Source: Clostridiales bacterium
GTDB lineage: Bacteria > Bacillota > Limnochordia > Darwinibacteriales > B1SED10-159
Assembly (NCBI GenBank): GCA_003551965.1
Contig: PUOC01000209.1
Span: 1 to 50,902 of the forward strand
Length of the DNA stretch: 50,902 nucleotides
Direction of reading: 5' to 3'
Of this stretch, positions 35,450-43,324 are shown in pieces (the first letter of the stretch is position 1; every line of letters begins with the position of its first letter). The position numbers were made by a program, and so were the translations under genes. Under the pieces are notes generated by a model. The model saw nothing but the letters and a program-made list of their open reading frames with translations, made no database searches and was not told the origin of the DNA.

Positions 35450-36307
35450 TTATTCGACCCCTTCCAGATGGGACAAAACGTCTTGCAGCGATGGCTCCTG
35501 CAGGGAAGCATGTTCTTTTAGTTCGGCCAGTTCCGGCCTGTCCGAAGCAATCAGGCCTTCAAACTGGCCGTCTTTTTCTGCAATGTGAACGAAAGCATTT
35601 TGCACCCGGGGGTGGAGGTAGCGGATTCTGCCCGCTGCCAGCACATAACCCTGGAGCAGGTTCCGCAGCGGCTGGCTGGAAGCCACTTGCCCTTGCGAAA
35701 GAAACAGGACGTAATCGGCCACTTCCTCTAATTCTGCAGTGGTGTCAGATGCAAAGACGATGCTGCAGCCGTCCTCACCCTTCTTCTCCCGGAGAATGGC
35801 CAAAAGCTGGCTGCGGAAGGTTTCTTCAAAGCCCGCAGCGGGTTCGTCAATGATTAAGAGCGGCGGTCGATGGGCCAAGGCGAAGATCAGGGATACCTTA
35901 AGCTTTTCGGTTTCGGATTGATCCCGGATGGCCTTGGACAGAGGCACTTCCAGCTGTTTGGCGTACTCCTCAAACACGGCCTGGTCCCAGTTTGGATAAA
36001 AGGGACCGATGAGACGCCGTACTTCTTTAGCATTGAGCTCTTCATAGAAGTGGCAGCTGTCGAATAGGACCCCGATGGACTGGCGGAGCCGGCTTCCGTA
36101 GGCGGCGGTGTCCCGATCGAATACGGTGACGCGGCCGCTTCTTGGGTACATCAAGCCCATGAGCAGCCGGATAATCGTACTTTTGCCGGCTCCTTCACTT
36201 CCAGCCAGAACCGTGAATTGGCCCTGAGGCACCGCAAAGGAAAGCGGTCCAAGGCGGAAGCCGGTAAACTCTTTTTCTACTTCTTCAAAGGTGATGACAG
36301 AATCCAT
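35450..36307 (-). CDS. ABC transporter ATP-binding protein with degenerate signature motif
   Basis: A 285-residue ABC ATPase of the YtrB/YxlF type. Walker A is GSEGAGKST (residues 36-44) and Walker B is LLIIDEPAAG. The signature motif, normally LSxGMK in these proteins, reads QSETEKLK, so the key glycine is Thr. The switch-region histidine, normally in STHIT, is replaced in FASDTTAELEEVAD. A 70-residue C-terminal domain follows, as in this subfamily. The ATG at 36307 has AAGGAG seven bases upstream. It is co-transcribed with the permease gene that follows. Loss of both motifs suggests weak or regulatory ATPase activity. Confidence 0.82.
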   Translation of the reverse strand: MDSVITFEEVEKEFTGFRLGPLSFAVPQGQFTVLAGSEGAGKSTIIRLLMGLMYPRSGRVTVFDRDTAAYGSRLRQSIGVLFDSCHFYEELNAKEVRRLIGPFYPNWDQAVFEEYAKQLEVPLSKAIRDQSETEKLKVSLIFALAHRPPLLIIDEPAAGFEETFRSQLLAILREKKGEDGCSIVFASDTTAELEEVADYVLFLSQGQVASSQPLRNLLQGYVLAAGRIRYLHPRVQNAFVHIAEKDGQFEGLIASDRPELAELKEHASLQEPSLQDVLSHLEGVE

Positions 36308-36646
36308 GGGCGAACTCCTTCCTGGAAAAAACACGCGGCGGTTCGTATTCCCCGGCGGACTGCAGTTGGGCCGGATTGATGGTTCATTACGTCAAACATA
36401 TACAGTGCTTGGCAGGTTGTCAAGCGCGGATGGGCGATTCTAATAAAGAATTTCGGCGTATCGGACCTGTTCCAGGGCGTACCGCAGCGACCGATCTGGG
36501 CTGCGTATTGCTGGCTAAAGGGACACATGGTGATTATATGACATTTGTCACGGCAGATAATGATTCGGCGCACTGGTGTTGCCAACGGAGTCTCTGTACA
36601 ATGAAACCAGCAACACAGACAACAAAGGAAAAAGGAGGTCTTCTCT
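36308..36646. other. Divergent intergenic region between two ABC operons
   Basis: A 339-base stretch without a gene I can support. It carries the minus-strand promoter at 36395-36423 and a 12-base palindrome TGACATTTGTCA at 36539-36550, about 110 bases before the exporter operon. A possible plus-strand -10 TACAAT sits at 36597-36602 but has only a poor -35. The palindrome is a candidate binding site for the NarL-type regulator encoded by the downstream operon. Confidence 0.4.
36395..36423 (-). promoter_or_regulatory. Promoter of the YtrB-like ABC pair
   Basis: On the minus strand, TTGACA (36423-36418) and TATGTT (36400-36395) are separated by 17 bases. This leaves an untranslated leader of about 80 bases before the ATPase start codon. 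Confidence 0.55.
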
Positions 36647-37582
36647 GTGCTTGCACAGCTGGATCATGTAACGAAGCGGTATCGGGAGGTCATTGCCGTG
36701 GATCAGGTTTCCATGGCTATCAAGGAAGGAGAAATTTTCGGCCTGCTTGGGCCAAACGGAGCAGGGAAGACAACGCTGATTCAAAGCATAGTGGGGCTCG
36801 TTGCCATTGAGAGCGGTACCATTACTCTCTTCGGCCTCGATCACCGCCAAGATGAGCGCCGCGTCAAGCAGCATGTGGGAGTGGTACCCCAAGAGCTCTC
36901 GATCTTTGAAGATCTGACAGCGCAAGAAAATGTCAGTTTCTTCGGCAGTCTCTATGGGTTGAAGGGGAAGGGCTTGCGGACGGCCACCATGGAAGCATTG
37001 GATTTCGTCGGACTGAAGGATAGAGCCGGCCAGTATCCGAAAACGTTCAGCGGCGGCATGAAGCGCCGACTGAACATCGCCTGCGGCATTGTGCACCGCC
37101 CGCGGTTGGTCATCATGGACGAGCCCACCGTAGGTATTGACCCCCAGAGCCGCAATCACATTCTGCATTCCGTTCGGCAGCTGAATGCGTCTGGTACGAC
37201 TGTCCTCTATACATCGCACTACATGGAAGAAGTCGAGCAGCTCTGCCATCGGATTGCGATCATGGACAACGGCCGCATTATTGCCAGTGGCAGCAAAGAC
37301 GAGCTCAAGGATTTGATCGCGGCCGACCAGGTGATCCATGTTTCCATTGCCGGCCGCAACGGTGATGAGGCTGCCGCCATCGGCCGCATTGAAGGTGTCA
37401 AGGAATGTGAGGGCGATCAAAACCAGCTCACGATCGTCTCCCATAAGGATGCCAAAAACGTCGGCCGCATCATCCAAGCATTGTATGAGCAGGGCAGAGA
37501 GATCCAATCGCTGTCCATTGAGCGCCCGACACTGGAAAATGTATTTCTGACACTAACCGGACGCAGTCTGCGGGACCACTAG
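36647..37582 (+). CDS. ABC exporter ATP-binding protein, LnrL-like
   Basis: A 311-residue ABC ATPase of the drug-exporter (DrrA-like) family. Walker A is GPNGAGKTT (about residues 35-43), the signature is FSGGMKRRLNIA, Walker B is LVIMDEPTVGIDP, and the switch His is in YTSHYMEEVE. The C-terminal extension ends with ERPTLENVFLTLTGRSLRD, typical of these exporters. The GTG start follows AAGGAGG by seven bases. It heads an operon with two ABC-2 permeases and a two-component system, the same five functions as B. subtilis LnrLMN/LnrJK (linearmycin resistance), though in a different gene order. Confidence 0.92.
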   Translation: MLAQLDHVTKRYREVIAVDQVSMAIKEGEIFGLLGPNGAGKTTLIQSIVGLVAIESGTITLFGLDHRQDERRVKQHVGVVPQELSIFEDLTAQENVSFFGSLYGLKGKGLRTATMEALDFVGLKDRAGQYPKTFSGGMKRRLNIACGIVHRPRLVIMDEPTVGIDPQSRNHILHSVRQLNASGTTVLYTSHYMEEVEQLCHRIAIMDNGRIIASGSKDELKDLIAADQVIHVSIAGRNGDEAAAIGRIEGVKECEGDQNQLTIVSHKDAKNVGRIIQALYEQGREIQSLSIERPTLENVFLTLTGRSLRDH

Positions 37583-37594
37583 GAGGTGAAGGCA

Positions 37595-38734
37595 GTGAAG
37601 GTATGGACAGTGTTTCGAACGACGGTGCTGCGCAACATGCGTGATCGCGGTTCGCTGATCAACATGCTGCTGCTGCCGATTGTTCTCATTTTCATCCTCG
37701 GCAGTGCGCTGGGAGGGGAGTACGAACCGCGGGACATGGACGCTATTCCGGCCGCTGTTGTCGGACATCAACCAGGAACAGAAACGGATCGCATCATGCA
37801 GTTTTTCGGTGACGAAGAGATCCGCAGTTTGGTAGAAGTGCGGCAGGCTGCGGATCGGGAGGAAGCCCAAGCCTGGCTGGCAGAAGGGAAGGTGCGCGGG
37901 GTCGTGGTATTGGATGGTTACCACGAACAGGTAAACAGCGGTGATGCCGTGGTGATCGAACTCATCCCCCATCCTTCCGGATACCTGGTAGCAGGCCAGG
38001 TTCTTAAGACAGTGCTGGAGAGCTTTACCCAGGGCGCCAGTACGGTGGAAGCGCTGGCGGACATGGGTGATTTCAGGATGGAGTATCAGTATCTGGGTCC
38101 TTTCGTCGCTGAAGAGCAGGCCGGGCGGGATAGTCTGACCGGAGCGACCGACTACTATGCTGTGACAATGCTGGTCATGATCATTTTTTTCGGAGCGCTC
38201 TATGCCAGTGACGGCATGGCGGAGGACTTTACCGCTCCGGTGGGCCGCCGCATCCGCAGCACACCGATCTCAGCGCCGGCATTATTTGCGGGTAAAGTTC
38301 TCGGTGTTGTTTTTACGCTTCTGTGGCAGGTGGCGGCTCTGCTGCTGTTTACGGCCGTTGTCTACGATGTCAACTGGGGGAGCGACTATCTGCTCTTGGC
38401 TGTCATCTGCGTCACGGCATCGGTGTTTGCCACGGCCCTGGGTGTGGCGGTACTGGCCGCCCTGCGGGACGTGAAGGCTGCCGCCAGTGTGCTCAATGTG
38501 CTGATTCCCATTTCCACCTTCGTCGCCGGAGGATACGTCCGTCTCGACCATCCGGGGCCTGTTCTGGGCTTTCTGCAGCGCATCAGCCCCAACTACTTGA
38601 CGCAGACGGCGATGTTCAACACCATCTACGGCGGCCCGCAGCGGGAAACGCTTCTGTACATGGCGTCCCTTTGGGCTCTGATCCTCATCCTGTTCATTGC
38701 GGGCATTACGGCCATGAGGAGGCAAGCGGCATGA
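37595..38734 (+). CDS. ABC-2 family permease, LnrM/LnrN-like
   Basis: A 379-residue permease. One membrane helix lies near the N-terminus (about residues 20-40). A large extracytoplasmic domain of about 150 residues follows, then a block of five helices from LVMIIFFGALYASDG to the C-terminus. This is the usual plan of ABC-2/YhaP-type exporter subunits. The GTG at 37595 was chosen because AGGAGGTG lies eight bases upstream; a GTG nine bases earlier is possible. It follows the ATPase gene by 12 bases and overlaps the next permease gene by four bases. Confidence 0.9.
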   Translation: MKVWTVFRTTVLRNMRDRGSLINMLLLPIVLIFILGSALGGEYEPRDMDAIPAAVVGHQPGTETDRIMQFFGDEEIRSLVEVRQAADREEAQAWLAEGKVRGVVVLDGYHEQVNSGDAVVIELIPHPSGYLVAGQVLKTVLESFTQGASTVEALADMGDFRMEYQYLGPFVAEEQAGRDSLTGATDYYAVTMLVMIIFFGALYASDGMAEDFTAPVGRRIRSTPISAPALFAGKVLGVVFTLLWQVAALLLFTAVVYDVNWGSDYLLLAVICVTASVFATALGVAVLAALRDVKAAASVLNVLIPISTFVAGGYVRLDHPGPVLGFLQRISPNYLTQTAMFNTIYGGPQRETLLYMASLWALILILFIAGITAMRRQAA

Positions 38735-39831
38735 ATATTATCCAGATGTATTGGAAACGCATTCTCAAGAGCAGAATCCATCTGTTCTTCATGTTGGTGG
38801 TGCCTGTGGTGCTGACGGCCCTGACCCTGATGGCCTTGGGAGGGTCGGGAAAAATGGCTGTGGCCTGGGCCGATCAGGATCAAACGCCTTTCACGCGAAG
38901 TCTCAAGGAATATCTGGGCGAGCATGCCCGGTTGATTCCCATGGAAGAGGACGCGATCCATGCCCAGCTGGTACAACTGCGGGTGCAGTATGCCGTGGTG
39001 CTTCCCGAAGGTCTCACGGAAAACATCATCGACCATGGCGGCGCTGCGGTGCGGGGATTGGGTATCCAGGACAGCAACGTGTATCGACCGTTTGCCTTTG
39101 CCCTGGACAATGCACTCAATGCAGCGGTGTTATTGGCTGACCGCGCCTTAGGAGAGAAGGAGTTGTTCTATGGCGGGTGGAATTCCTATACCGGGGGCCG
39201 CTTCCGTGTGGAAGAGGCGGCCCGAGAGGGCCGATCCTTGGATCAGTCGACGATGTCACTGGGATTTCTGATCATGAGCATGCTGTTTTTGTCCAATTTT
39301 TCCACGCTGTATCTGGTCAGGGACCGCCAGACCCGGACGGTTATGCGGATTCTGCTGGCACCGGTATCCCTGAGGCAGTACATGGCCCGAGCCATTGCCA
39401 GTTTTCTGGCGGTATCGGTGCTGCAGGTGGGGCTTGTATTGTTTGTCCTTCACGTCGTGCTGGATTTTGATCTGGGTCCCCAGCCCGCGATGGTGGCGGC
39501 GGTCTTGGCTGCATTCGCTGTCGTCGGGGTCGCTTTGGGAGTTGGGGTGAGCAATTATGTGCCTAGTGTGCAGGCTGCCAGTACCATTTCGTCTCTGATC
39601 ATTATGCCCATGTGCATGCTCGGCGGCTGCTTTTGGCCGCGGGAAATCATGCCCGACTTTCTGCAGCAGATCTCGTATTTCGTGCCGACCACGTGGGCCA
39701 TGCGCGGTTCCATGGAAGCCCTCGGCGGCCATGGTTTGGCCGCGGTGCAAACGGAGATGCTGTTCCTGGCCCTATTCGCTGCCGTGTTCTTTTTACTGGG
39801 TTCGTGGAAGAAGCTGGATCTCGTGCGCTGA
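38731..39831 (+). CDS. ABC-2 family permease, LnrM/LnrN-like
   Basis: A 366-residue permease with the same plan as its upstream partner: an N-terminal helix, an extracytoplasmic domain (about residues 40-170) and a C-terminal block of helices starting at MSLGFLIMSMLFLSNF. It contains the RDRQTRTVMRILLAPVS segment and ends in GSWKKLDLVR. The ATG overlaps the previous stop codon (ATGA). Together the two would form the heterodimeric membrane part of the exporter. An amphipathic or lipid-like antibiotic is a reasonable substrate by analogy with LnrLMN, but this is inferred. Confidence 0.9.
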   Translation: MNIIQMYWKRILKSRIHLFFMLVVPVVLTALTLMALGGSGKMAVAWADQDQTPFTRSLKEYLGEHARLIPMEEDAIHAQLVQLRVQYAVVLPEGLTENIIDHGGAAVRGLGIQDSNVYRPFAFALDNALNAAVLLADRALGEKELFYGGWNSYTGGRFRVEEAAREGRSLDQSTMSLGFLIMSMLFLSNFSTLYLVRDRQTRTVMRILLAPVSLRQYMARAIASFLAVSVLQVGLVLFVLHVVLDFDLGPQPAMVAAVLAAFAVVGVALGVGVSNYVPSVQAASTISSLIIMPMCMLGGCFWPREIMPDFLQQISYFVPTTWAMRGSMEALGGHGLAAVQTEMLFLALFAAVFFLLGSWKKLDLVR

Positions 39832-39841
39832 AGGAAGGTGA

Positions 39842-40936
39842 ATGCCGCCCATGATCGGGTTATATGCAACGGCGTGCTTTCTAGCAGCTGCCTCTGCCCT
39901 CTATTTGTATCAGGGGATCACCGTGGAAGCGGCGGCCATGTTGCTATCTCTGGCCGCCGCGGACATTTTCCGTCACCGCTTCTGTGATCAGCCTTTGACG
40001 GTGACGGCAGAAGCGCTGCTGATCTTTGCCGCAGCCCTTTATCAGCCAGCCTTCTGGCTGCTGCTGCCCGTGGCGCTGGCCGCTGCTTCTGCCCATGGTC
40101 TTGCTTGGCCGGCTCTGGCGGCCGGGGGCCTGGCTCTGCTGTTCGTGAACGCCCCGTGGCAGCCTTTTTTGGGCCTCCTTGTGATTTCGGCTGTGGTGAT
40201 TGGTTCGCTCTGGCGTGAACGCCTGAGAATGGCCCGCTCCTATGAAGCCCTCTACGATGAGGAGCGCCGGACACGCTACGAGTTGGAAGGAACGAAAAAC
40301 CGCCTAATGCAATCAATCCAAGAACAGGTCAAGCTGGCCGAAGCCCAAGAGCGGGGCCGCATTGCCCGGGACATTCACGACCATGTGGGACACGGATTAG
40401 CCGGCGTACTGCTGCAGCTGCAGGCGGCCGATAAGCTCATGGACAGGGACGAGGCCAAGGCCAAGGACATGCTCCGCAACAGCGTGGAGAGGCTGTCGCA
40501 GTCGGTGTCTCTGATGCGGGAGACGGTGCACAATTTGCGCCCGAAAACCAAACTGGGAATAGAATACCTGCGGGAAATCGTCGACACCTTTCAATTTTGT
40601 CCGACCGAGCTCCGTACCCATGGCGATGTGGGCCGCATACCTGGACACATATTGGAAATGGCCGGAGCCGTGATCAAAGAGGCATTGACCAATGCCAGTA
40701 AGTATTCCCGGGCGGATACGGTCCTGGTGCAGATTGATGTCTACGATTCCTTTGTGCGGGTTATGGTAGAAGACGATGGTGTCGGTGTTTCCGGACCGGT
40801 GCAGGAAGGGATGGGTCTGTCCGGCATTCGTGAACGGGTTCAAAACATGGGCGGCAGTGTATCCCTCCGCTCGCAGCCGGGTTTCATGATTCTGTGTATT
40901 CTGCCCTTGTCCAACGAAAGCGGGGTGTTGACGTGA
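39842..40936 (+). CDS. Sensor histidine kinase, NarL-partner type
   Basis: A 364-residue HisKA_3-type kinase. Residues 1-125 contain about five hydrophobic helices with almost no extracellular loop, the layout of intramembrane-sensing kinases such as LnrJ/DesK. The phosphoacceptor is His179 in RGRIARDIHDHVGHGL. The ATP-binding domain shows IKEALTNASKYS (N box), VEDDGVGV (G1) and GMGLSGIRERV (G2). AGGAAGG lies close to the ATG at 39842; another in-frame ATG at 39851 fits almost as well. It overlaps the response regulator gene by four bases and probably senses the exporter's substrate in the membrane. Confidence 0.92.
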   Translation: MPPMIGLYATACFLAAASALYLYQGITVEAAAMLLSLAAADIFRHRFCDQPLTVTAEALLIFAAALYQPAFWLLLPVALAAASAHGLAWPALAAGGLALLFVNAPWQPFLGLLVISAVVIGSLWRERLRMARSYEALYDEERRTRYELEGTKNRLMQSIQEQVKLAEAQERGRIARDIHDHVGHGLAGVLLQLQAADKLMDRDEAKAKDMLRNSVERLSQSVSLMRETVHNLRPKTKLGIEYLREIVDTFQFCPTELRTHGDVGRIPGHILEMAGAVIKEALTNASKYSRADTVLVQIDVYDSFVRVMVEDDGVGVSGPVQEGMGLSGIRERVQNMGGSVSLRSQPGFMILCILPLSNESGVLT

Positions 40937-41559
40937 AGGTGCTTTTAGTGGATGACGATGCCCTGATTCGCGAAAGCATGCAGATCTTGCTGGATCTGGA
41001 GGAAGATGTGGAAACAGTCTGGGCTGCCGCCGATGGGCGAGAGGCGCTTGCGCTTTGTGCCGAGGCTGTGCCCGATGTAGTGTTGATGGACGTGCGTATG
41101 CCGCATATGGACGGCGTGGAAGCCACCAAGCGGCTCAAAGAACTGTATCCGGACCTGCCGGTGGTTATTTTGACAACCTTTAAGGATGATGCCTATATCC
41201 GTGAAGCGGTCCGGCATGGGGCAGCCGGCTACCTTTTGAAGAACCAGCCTTCGGAGACGATCATCAATACCCTGCGGGCCGTCCGCAGAGGCCAGGCGGT
41301 GTTTCAGCAGGATGTGGCCCAAAGCCTGTGGCAGATGCTAGGCGATGCCCCCGCTGACTGCCAGGAAGCATGGGAACTGACGGAAAGGGAAACCGATGTG
41401 CTGCGCCTGATTGGAGAAGGATACTCCAATCGGGAAATTGCCGCCAGCCTGTTCTTGAGTGAAGGTACGGTTCGCAATTATGTTACGGTACTCCTCGATA
41501 AACTGCAAGTTCGGGACCGGACCCAACTGGCCATTGCCTATCTCAAACGCCAACGGTAG
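40933..41559 (+). CDS. NarL/FixJ family response regulator
   Basis: A 208-residue response regulator. The receiver domain has VLLVDDD (acidic pocket), the phosphoacceptor Asp53 in VVLMDVRMP, Thr in VILTTF and Lys in YLLKNQP. The C-terminal LuxR-type helix-turn-helix is LTERETDVLRLIGEGYSNREIAASLFLSEGTVRNYV in order. The GTG start overlaps the kinase stop codon (GTGA). It should regulate its own exporter operon; the palindrome at 36539-36550 is a candidate target. Confidence 0.94.
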   Translation: MKVLLVDDDALIRESMQILLDLEEDVETVWAAADGREALALCAEAVPDVVLMDVRMPHMDGVEATKRLKELYPDLPVVILTTFKDDAYIREAVRHGAAGYLLKNQPSETIINTLRAVRRGQAVFQQDVAQSLWQMLGDAPADCQEAWELTERETDVLRLIGEGYSNREIAASLFLSEGTVRNYVTVLLDKLQVRDRTQLAIAYLKRQR

Positions 41560-41576
41560 AAAAACGCTTTCACCCC

Positions 41577-41605
41577 TGGTGTTGTGGCGCTGGGGACGGT
41601 ATAAT
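41577..41605 (+). promoter_or_regulatory. Possible promoter of the uridine kinase gene
   Basis: A perfect TATAAT lies at 41600-41605, 85 bases before the start codon. The matching -35 position (41577-41582) reads TGGTGT, a weak match, with a 17-base spacer. Confidence 0.5.
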
Positions 41606-41689
41606 GATAGAGGCGCAGACGTATGGGTCTGGCTGCGGTGACCGGTGGACTGCCGCCAACACCATATTTCCCGGGAGGTTGTTTTTCTG

Positions 41690-42328
41690 ATGATTATCGT
41701 AGGTATTGCAGGCGGGTCTGGGTCGGGCAAGACCACATTTGCCGAGGCGCTCCAAAGGCAGCTCGATCGGGATTCGGTGATCATTCCCCAAGACAGCTAC
41801 TACTATGACCGGCCGGATCTGGGTTTTGAAGAACGCAGAGAGGTCAACTACGATCACCCATCATCCTTTGAAAATTCTCTCTTGGTAGAGCATCTGACCG
41901 CTCTGCGGGCCGGACAATCGGTTCAAGTGCCTGTCTATGATTTTGAGCGCTATGCCAGAAGCGGCGAGGAGCGCAGGGTCGATCCTAAGGCGGTGGTGCT
42001 CGTGGAAGGGATACTGATCTTGGACGATCCGCAGCTGCGGCAGTGCTTGGATATCAAGGTATATGTGGATACCGATGCCGACGTCCGGGTATTGCGCCGG
42101 GTTCGCCGGGACATTGAAGAGCGGGGCCGTACGGTGCAGTCAGTGTACGATCAGTATCTAGCCACCGTTAAGCCTATGCATGAAGCATTCGTGGAACCGT
42201 CTAAGAAGTACGCTGACATTGTCGTGCCGGAAGGCGGCTACAATACGGTGGCACTGGGGATCATGGTATCTCGGCTCAAGCGCCATATAGCCGATTTGGC
42301 AGCGGAAGCGGAACGAAAGATGGGATAA
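41690..42328 (+). CDS. udk: Uridine kinase
   Basis: A 212-residue P-loop kinase that phosphorylates uridine and cytidine in pyrimidine salvage. Walker A is GIAGGSGSGKTTFAE (residues 5-19). DSYYYDRPDL, NYDHPSSFENSLL, VPVYDF and VVLVEGILIL follow, all characteristic of Udk. RVRRDIEERGRT is the lid region. The ATG follows GGGAGG by 11 bases. The gene is a single transcription unit with its own terminator, whose loop contains the stop codon. Confidence 0.95.
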   Translation: MIIVGIAGGSGSGKTTFAEALQRQLDRDSVIIPQDSYYYDRPDLGFEERREVNYDHPSSFENSLLVEHLTALRAGQSVQVPVYDFERYARSGEERRVDPKAVVLVEGILILDDPQLRQCLDIKVYVDTDADVRVLRRVRRDIEERGRTVQSVYDQYLATVKPMHEAFVEPSKKYADIVVPEGGYNTVALGIMVSRLKRHIADLAAEAERKMG

Positions 42329-42344
42329 CCCGTCTTTTCTTTTT
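42319..42344 (+). terminator. Terminator overlapping the end of udk
   Basis: GATGGG (42319-42324) pairs with CCCGTC (42329-42334, one G-T pair) around the loop ATAA, followed by TTTTCTTTTT. The TAA stop codon (42326-42328) lies in the loop. Confidence 0.75.
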
Positions 42345-42352
42345 AAAAATAG

Positions 42353-42381
42353 TTGACAGAAAACTCAGAAGAGTGTATACT
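42353..42381 (+). promoter_or_regulatory. Near-consensus sigma-A promoter of the small secreted peptide gene
   Basis: TTGACA (42353-42358) is a perfect -35 and TATACT (42376-42381) a one-mismatch -10, with the optimal 17-base spacer. It is the strongest promoter match in the window. Transcription should begin near 42388, about 40 bases before the TTG start codon. Confidence 0.85.
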
Positions 42382-42426
42382 AAAGATGCGCAGAGGGGCC
42401 CCAAAAACATGACAGGAGGAACCACA

Positions 42427-42711
42427 TTGAAAAAACTATCCATCATTTTGGCACTGGTTTTGGTTGTGAGCGTATCGTCGCTGGGCTTGGCAGCCCCGTT
42501 TGGGGAGTCGTTGGAACCGATGGAGCGCACGGAAATGGAAGAGGTTGACGGAGAGTTCAAGCACATAGCGGCCGGAGCGGCTGCCGGTGCCGTCTTTGGA
42601 ACCACATCTTACATGATCACTACGCCGCGATCGAGATGGACGGTATCCGGCGCTGTCCGCAGCGCTTTGGCCGGCGCTGTCAGCGGTGCGGGAGGAGCTT
42701 CGCTCCGCTAG
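42427..42711 (+). CDS. Small secreted Gly/Ala-rich peptide, bacteriocin- or glycine-zipper-like
   Basis: A 94-residue protein starting at TTG with AGGAGG six bases upstream. Residues 1-22 form a signal peptide (KK then a hydrophobic run, ending SLGLAAP). Residues 30-42 are acidic and end EMEEVDG, which recalls the E-L-x-x-V-x-G end of double-glycine bacteriocin leaders. After it come AAGAAAGAVFG (48-58) and GAVRSALAGAVSGAGG (75-90), small-residue runs with GxxxG-like spacing that could form a membrane-active helix pair. No cysteine occurs in the mature part. I do not recognise the family. Bacteriocin, pore-forming toxin or an envelope glycine-zipper protein are all possible. Confidence 0.7.
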   Translation: MKKLSIILALVLVVSVSSLGLAAPFGESLEPMERTEMEEVDGEFKHIAAGAAAGAVFGTTSYMITTPRSRWTVSGAVRSALAGAVSGAGGASLR

Positions 42712-42730
42712 ATGGGAGCAGAGAAGGCAC

Positions 42731-42752
42731 GGGGCCGGCGCCTGCCGGCCCC
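42731..42752 (+). terminator. GC-rich hairpin between the peptide and membrane-protein genes
   Basis: A perfect nine-base stem, GGGGCCGGC (42731-42739) and GCCGGCCCC (42744-42752), with loop GCCT. There is no T run, so it may protect the peptide mRNA or reduce read-through, giving more of the first product than of the second. Confidence 0.55.
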
Positions 42753-42776
42753 TTATATGAAAGGGGAGCTTGACAC

Positions 42777-43106
42777 ATGTTGACAGCAGCGGCTATGGCA
42801 GGGGTTCTGTTTTTCCTGGGCATATTGTATGCATTGGCTCACAAAGGCAGGGTACGCAGGCGGGATGTGGCCGTCAGCGGTGCCAGTGCTCTGGTCATGA
42901 CAGCCATTGCCGTTCTGTGGCCCGACAGTTCATTGCAGCCGAGTTGGGACGGCACGGCAACGGTTTTACGATGGTTGCCCATCGTCGGCATTTTCTGTGC
43001 GGGCTGCCGTTTGTTCTTGAGCAAAAGCTGGAAACAGGCCCTCATCTGTGGTTTTTTCGGCGGCACCTGGCTGACCGTGGTATTCAGCTTCTGGATCTGG
43101 AGCTAG
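42777..43106 (+). CDS. Small membrane protein, possible partner of the secreted peptide
   Basis: A 109-residue protein with four predicted membrane helices (about residues 4-22, 31-47, 64-80 and 86-107) and short basic loops such as HKGRVRRRD. The ATG is preceded by AAGGGGAG with eight bases of spacing. It lies 65 bases after the secreted peptide gene and has no promoter I can see, so it is probably co-transcribed. I do not recognise the family. Position and size would fit an immunity protein or an export aid for the peptide, but nothing in the sequence proves that. Confidence 0.65.
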   Translation: MLTAAAMAGVLFFLGILYALAHKGRVRRRDVAVSGASALVMTAIAVLWPDSSLQPSWDGTATVLRWLPIVGIFCAGCRLFLSKSWKQALICGFFGGTWLTVVFSFWIWS

Positions 43107-43232
43107 CATGCCGGAAAAAGCGCAATCCCGCCGCCCCCCTGGGTCCAGATAATTGTTCCGGACAAGACGGCGGCGTCTTATTGCGGGGCATACCAGCGGC
43201 AGTCGGCACCTGCAGGCCACGTAAAGGGGAGA

Positions 43233-43274
43233 AGGGCTCGAATGTGCATCCGGGGATGCGATCATTCGAGCCCT
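43233..43274. terminator. Long hairpin between the peptide cassette and the ArgH-like gene
   Basis: AGGGCTCGAATG (43233-43244) pairs perfectly with CATTCGAGCCCT (43263-43274), and an inner stem pairs GCATCC (43246-43251) with GGATGC (43254-43259). No T run follows. Its place between converging genes suggests a bidirectional transcription barrier. The rest of the 218-base gap shows nothing recognisable. Confidence 0.55.
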
Positions 43275-43324
43275 GTTGATCTTCGGCAGTGGTTGACAAA
43301 GCAAGCCTTTTAAGTGACAAGCAG

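Noticed and set aside
36548-37507. Minus-strand open frame of 319 codons
   Set aside because: It is antisense to the exporter ATPase gene, whose Walker and signature motifs are unambiguous.
38323-38730. A 136-codon upstream extension of the second permease frame
   Set aside because: It overlaps the first permease gene, and the ATG at 38731 gives a normal ATGA coupling and a proper N-terminal helix.
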